18,261 nt of DNA from Parachlorella kessleri. Its lineage: Eukaryota > Chlorophyta > Trebouxiophyceae > Chlorellales > Chlorellaceae. Positions 18,052 through 18,261 of the stretch are shown here, piece after piece. Position numbers and translations under genes: made by a program. A model generated the notes under the pieces. It worked only from the letters and a program-made list of their open reading frames with translations. It did not search any database and had not been told where the DNA came from. Location: the NCBI GenBank assembly GCA_001598975.1, contig BBXU01003381.1:1-18261 (forward strand). Reading direction: 5' to 3'. Positions within the stretch are counted from its first letter, which is position 1; each line of letters starts with the position of its first letter.

Positions 18052-18261
18052 GCTTGGAGCGGTTGTTTACACCAAGTTGGTGGTGCCCGTGCAGTCTTCT
18101 CTGTGCCCGATTGGTTGAGCTACCGGGTGCTGCCTCTTTGGCCCCGGTTCATAGGAACCTCTAGGTCCCATGCCTGGAGCTGTTGTTCATGCCTTGTTTG
18201 TGGCAGTCCGTGCTGTGTTCTTTGTGACCTGTGCTTGTGCTTGCTGACAGTTGGTTCAGAT
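18052..18261 (+). repeat. Degenerate tandem repeat of about 120 bp
   Basis: The stretch from 18052 (gcttggagcggttgttt) recurs from 18172 (gcctggagctgttgttc) with roughly 70-75 percent identity by eye over 60 bp. The second unit is cut by the window end. Confidence 0.65.
18123..18161 (+). repeat. Right copy of an inverted 39-bp repeat
   Basis: On the + strand this reads ccgggtgctgcctctttggc and onward. It pairs with 12971-13009 in opposite orientation. It lies beyond the recognisable 5' end of the LINE and so probably belongs to a second, + strand element of the same or a related family. Confidence 0.8.

Overview
The window looks like nuclear DNA of a core chlorophyte green alga, most likely Chlorophyceae. 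The evidence is high GC, a gene split into many short exons by 195-432 nt GT-AG introns, a plant-type nuclear pore protein, a tRNA-Arg gene that contains an intron, and a LINE whose conserved phrases I know from volvocalean algae. The genus cannot be fixed from the sequence alone.

Left part (1-10508, + strand): the 3' part of one large gene. I could chain 23 exons (265-402 through 10423-10508) with every splice phase agreeing. They give 1282 residues and a TAA stop. The protein is a TPR/Mlp1/NUA-type nuclear basket nucleoporin: a long coiled coil carrying the TPR/MLP1/MLP2-like conserved block, followed by a very acidic disordered tail and a short Gly/Arg/Pro-rich end. The 5' part, probably several hundred codons, lies left of base 1.

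Middle (10509-12937): 3' flank and intergenic sequence of lower GC, with one clear RNA gene. This is tRNA-Arg(ACG) at 11451-11581, with a 58-nt intron at the canonical position, a TATA-like box and CAA motif upstream, and T-runs downstream. A few small open frames here are not recognisable.

Right part (about 12938-17930, - strand): a decayed non-LTR retrotransposon (LINE). Its ORF2 can be followed from the linker before the reverse transcriptase, through the RT palm, to a C-terminal zf-RVT zinc knuckle, a 3' UTR and an 11-nt A tail. It is broken by frameshifts, an in-frame stop, a changed RT active-site residue and a nested 346-bp tRNA-derived SINE flanked by a 12-bp target-site duplication. 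The upstream endonuclease region is not visible. Beyond the LINE (17940-18261) lie short degenerate repeats. One of them matches the LINE's own 3' end in inverted orientation, which suggests a second related element.

Nothing here indicates an operon, a CRISPR array or a defence system. The points of most interest are the complete C-terminal half of an algal TPR/NUA gene, the intron-bearing tRNA-Arg, and the nested SINE-in-LINE with an inverted related repeat.
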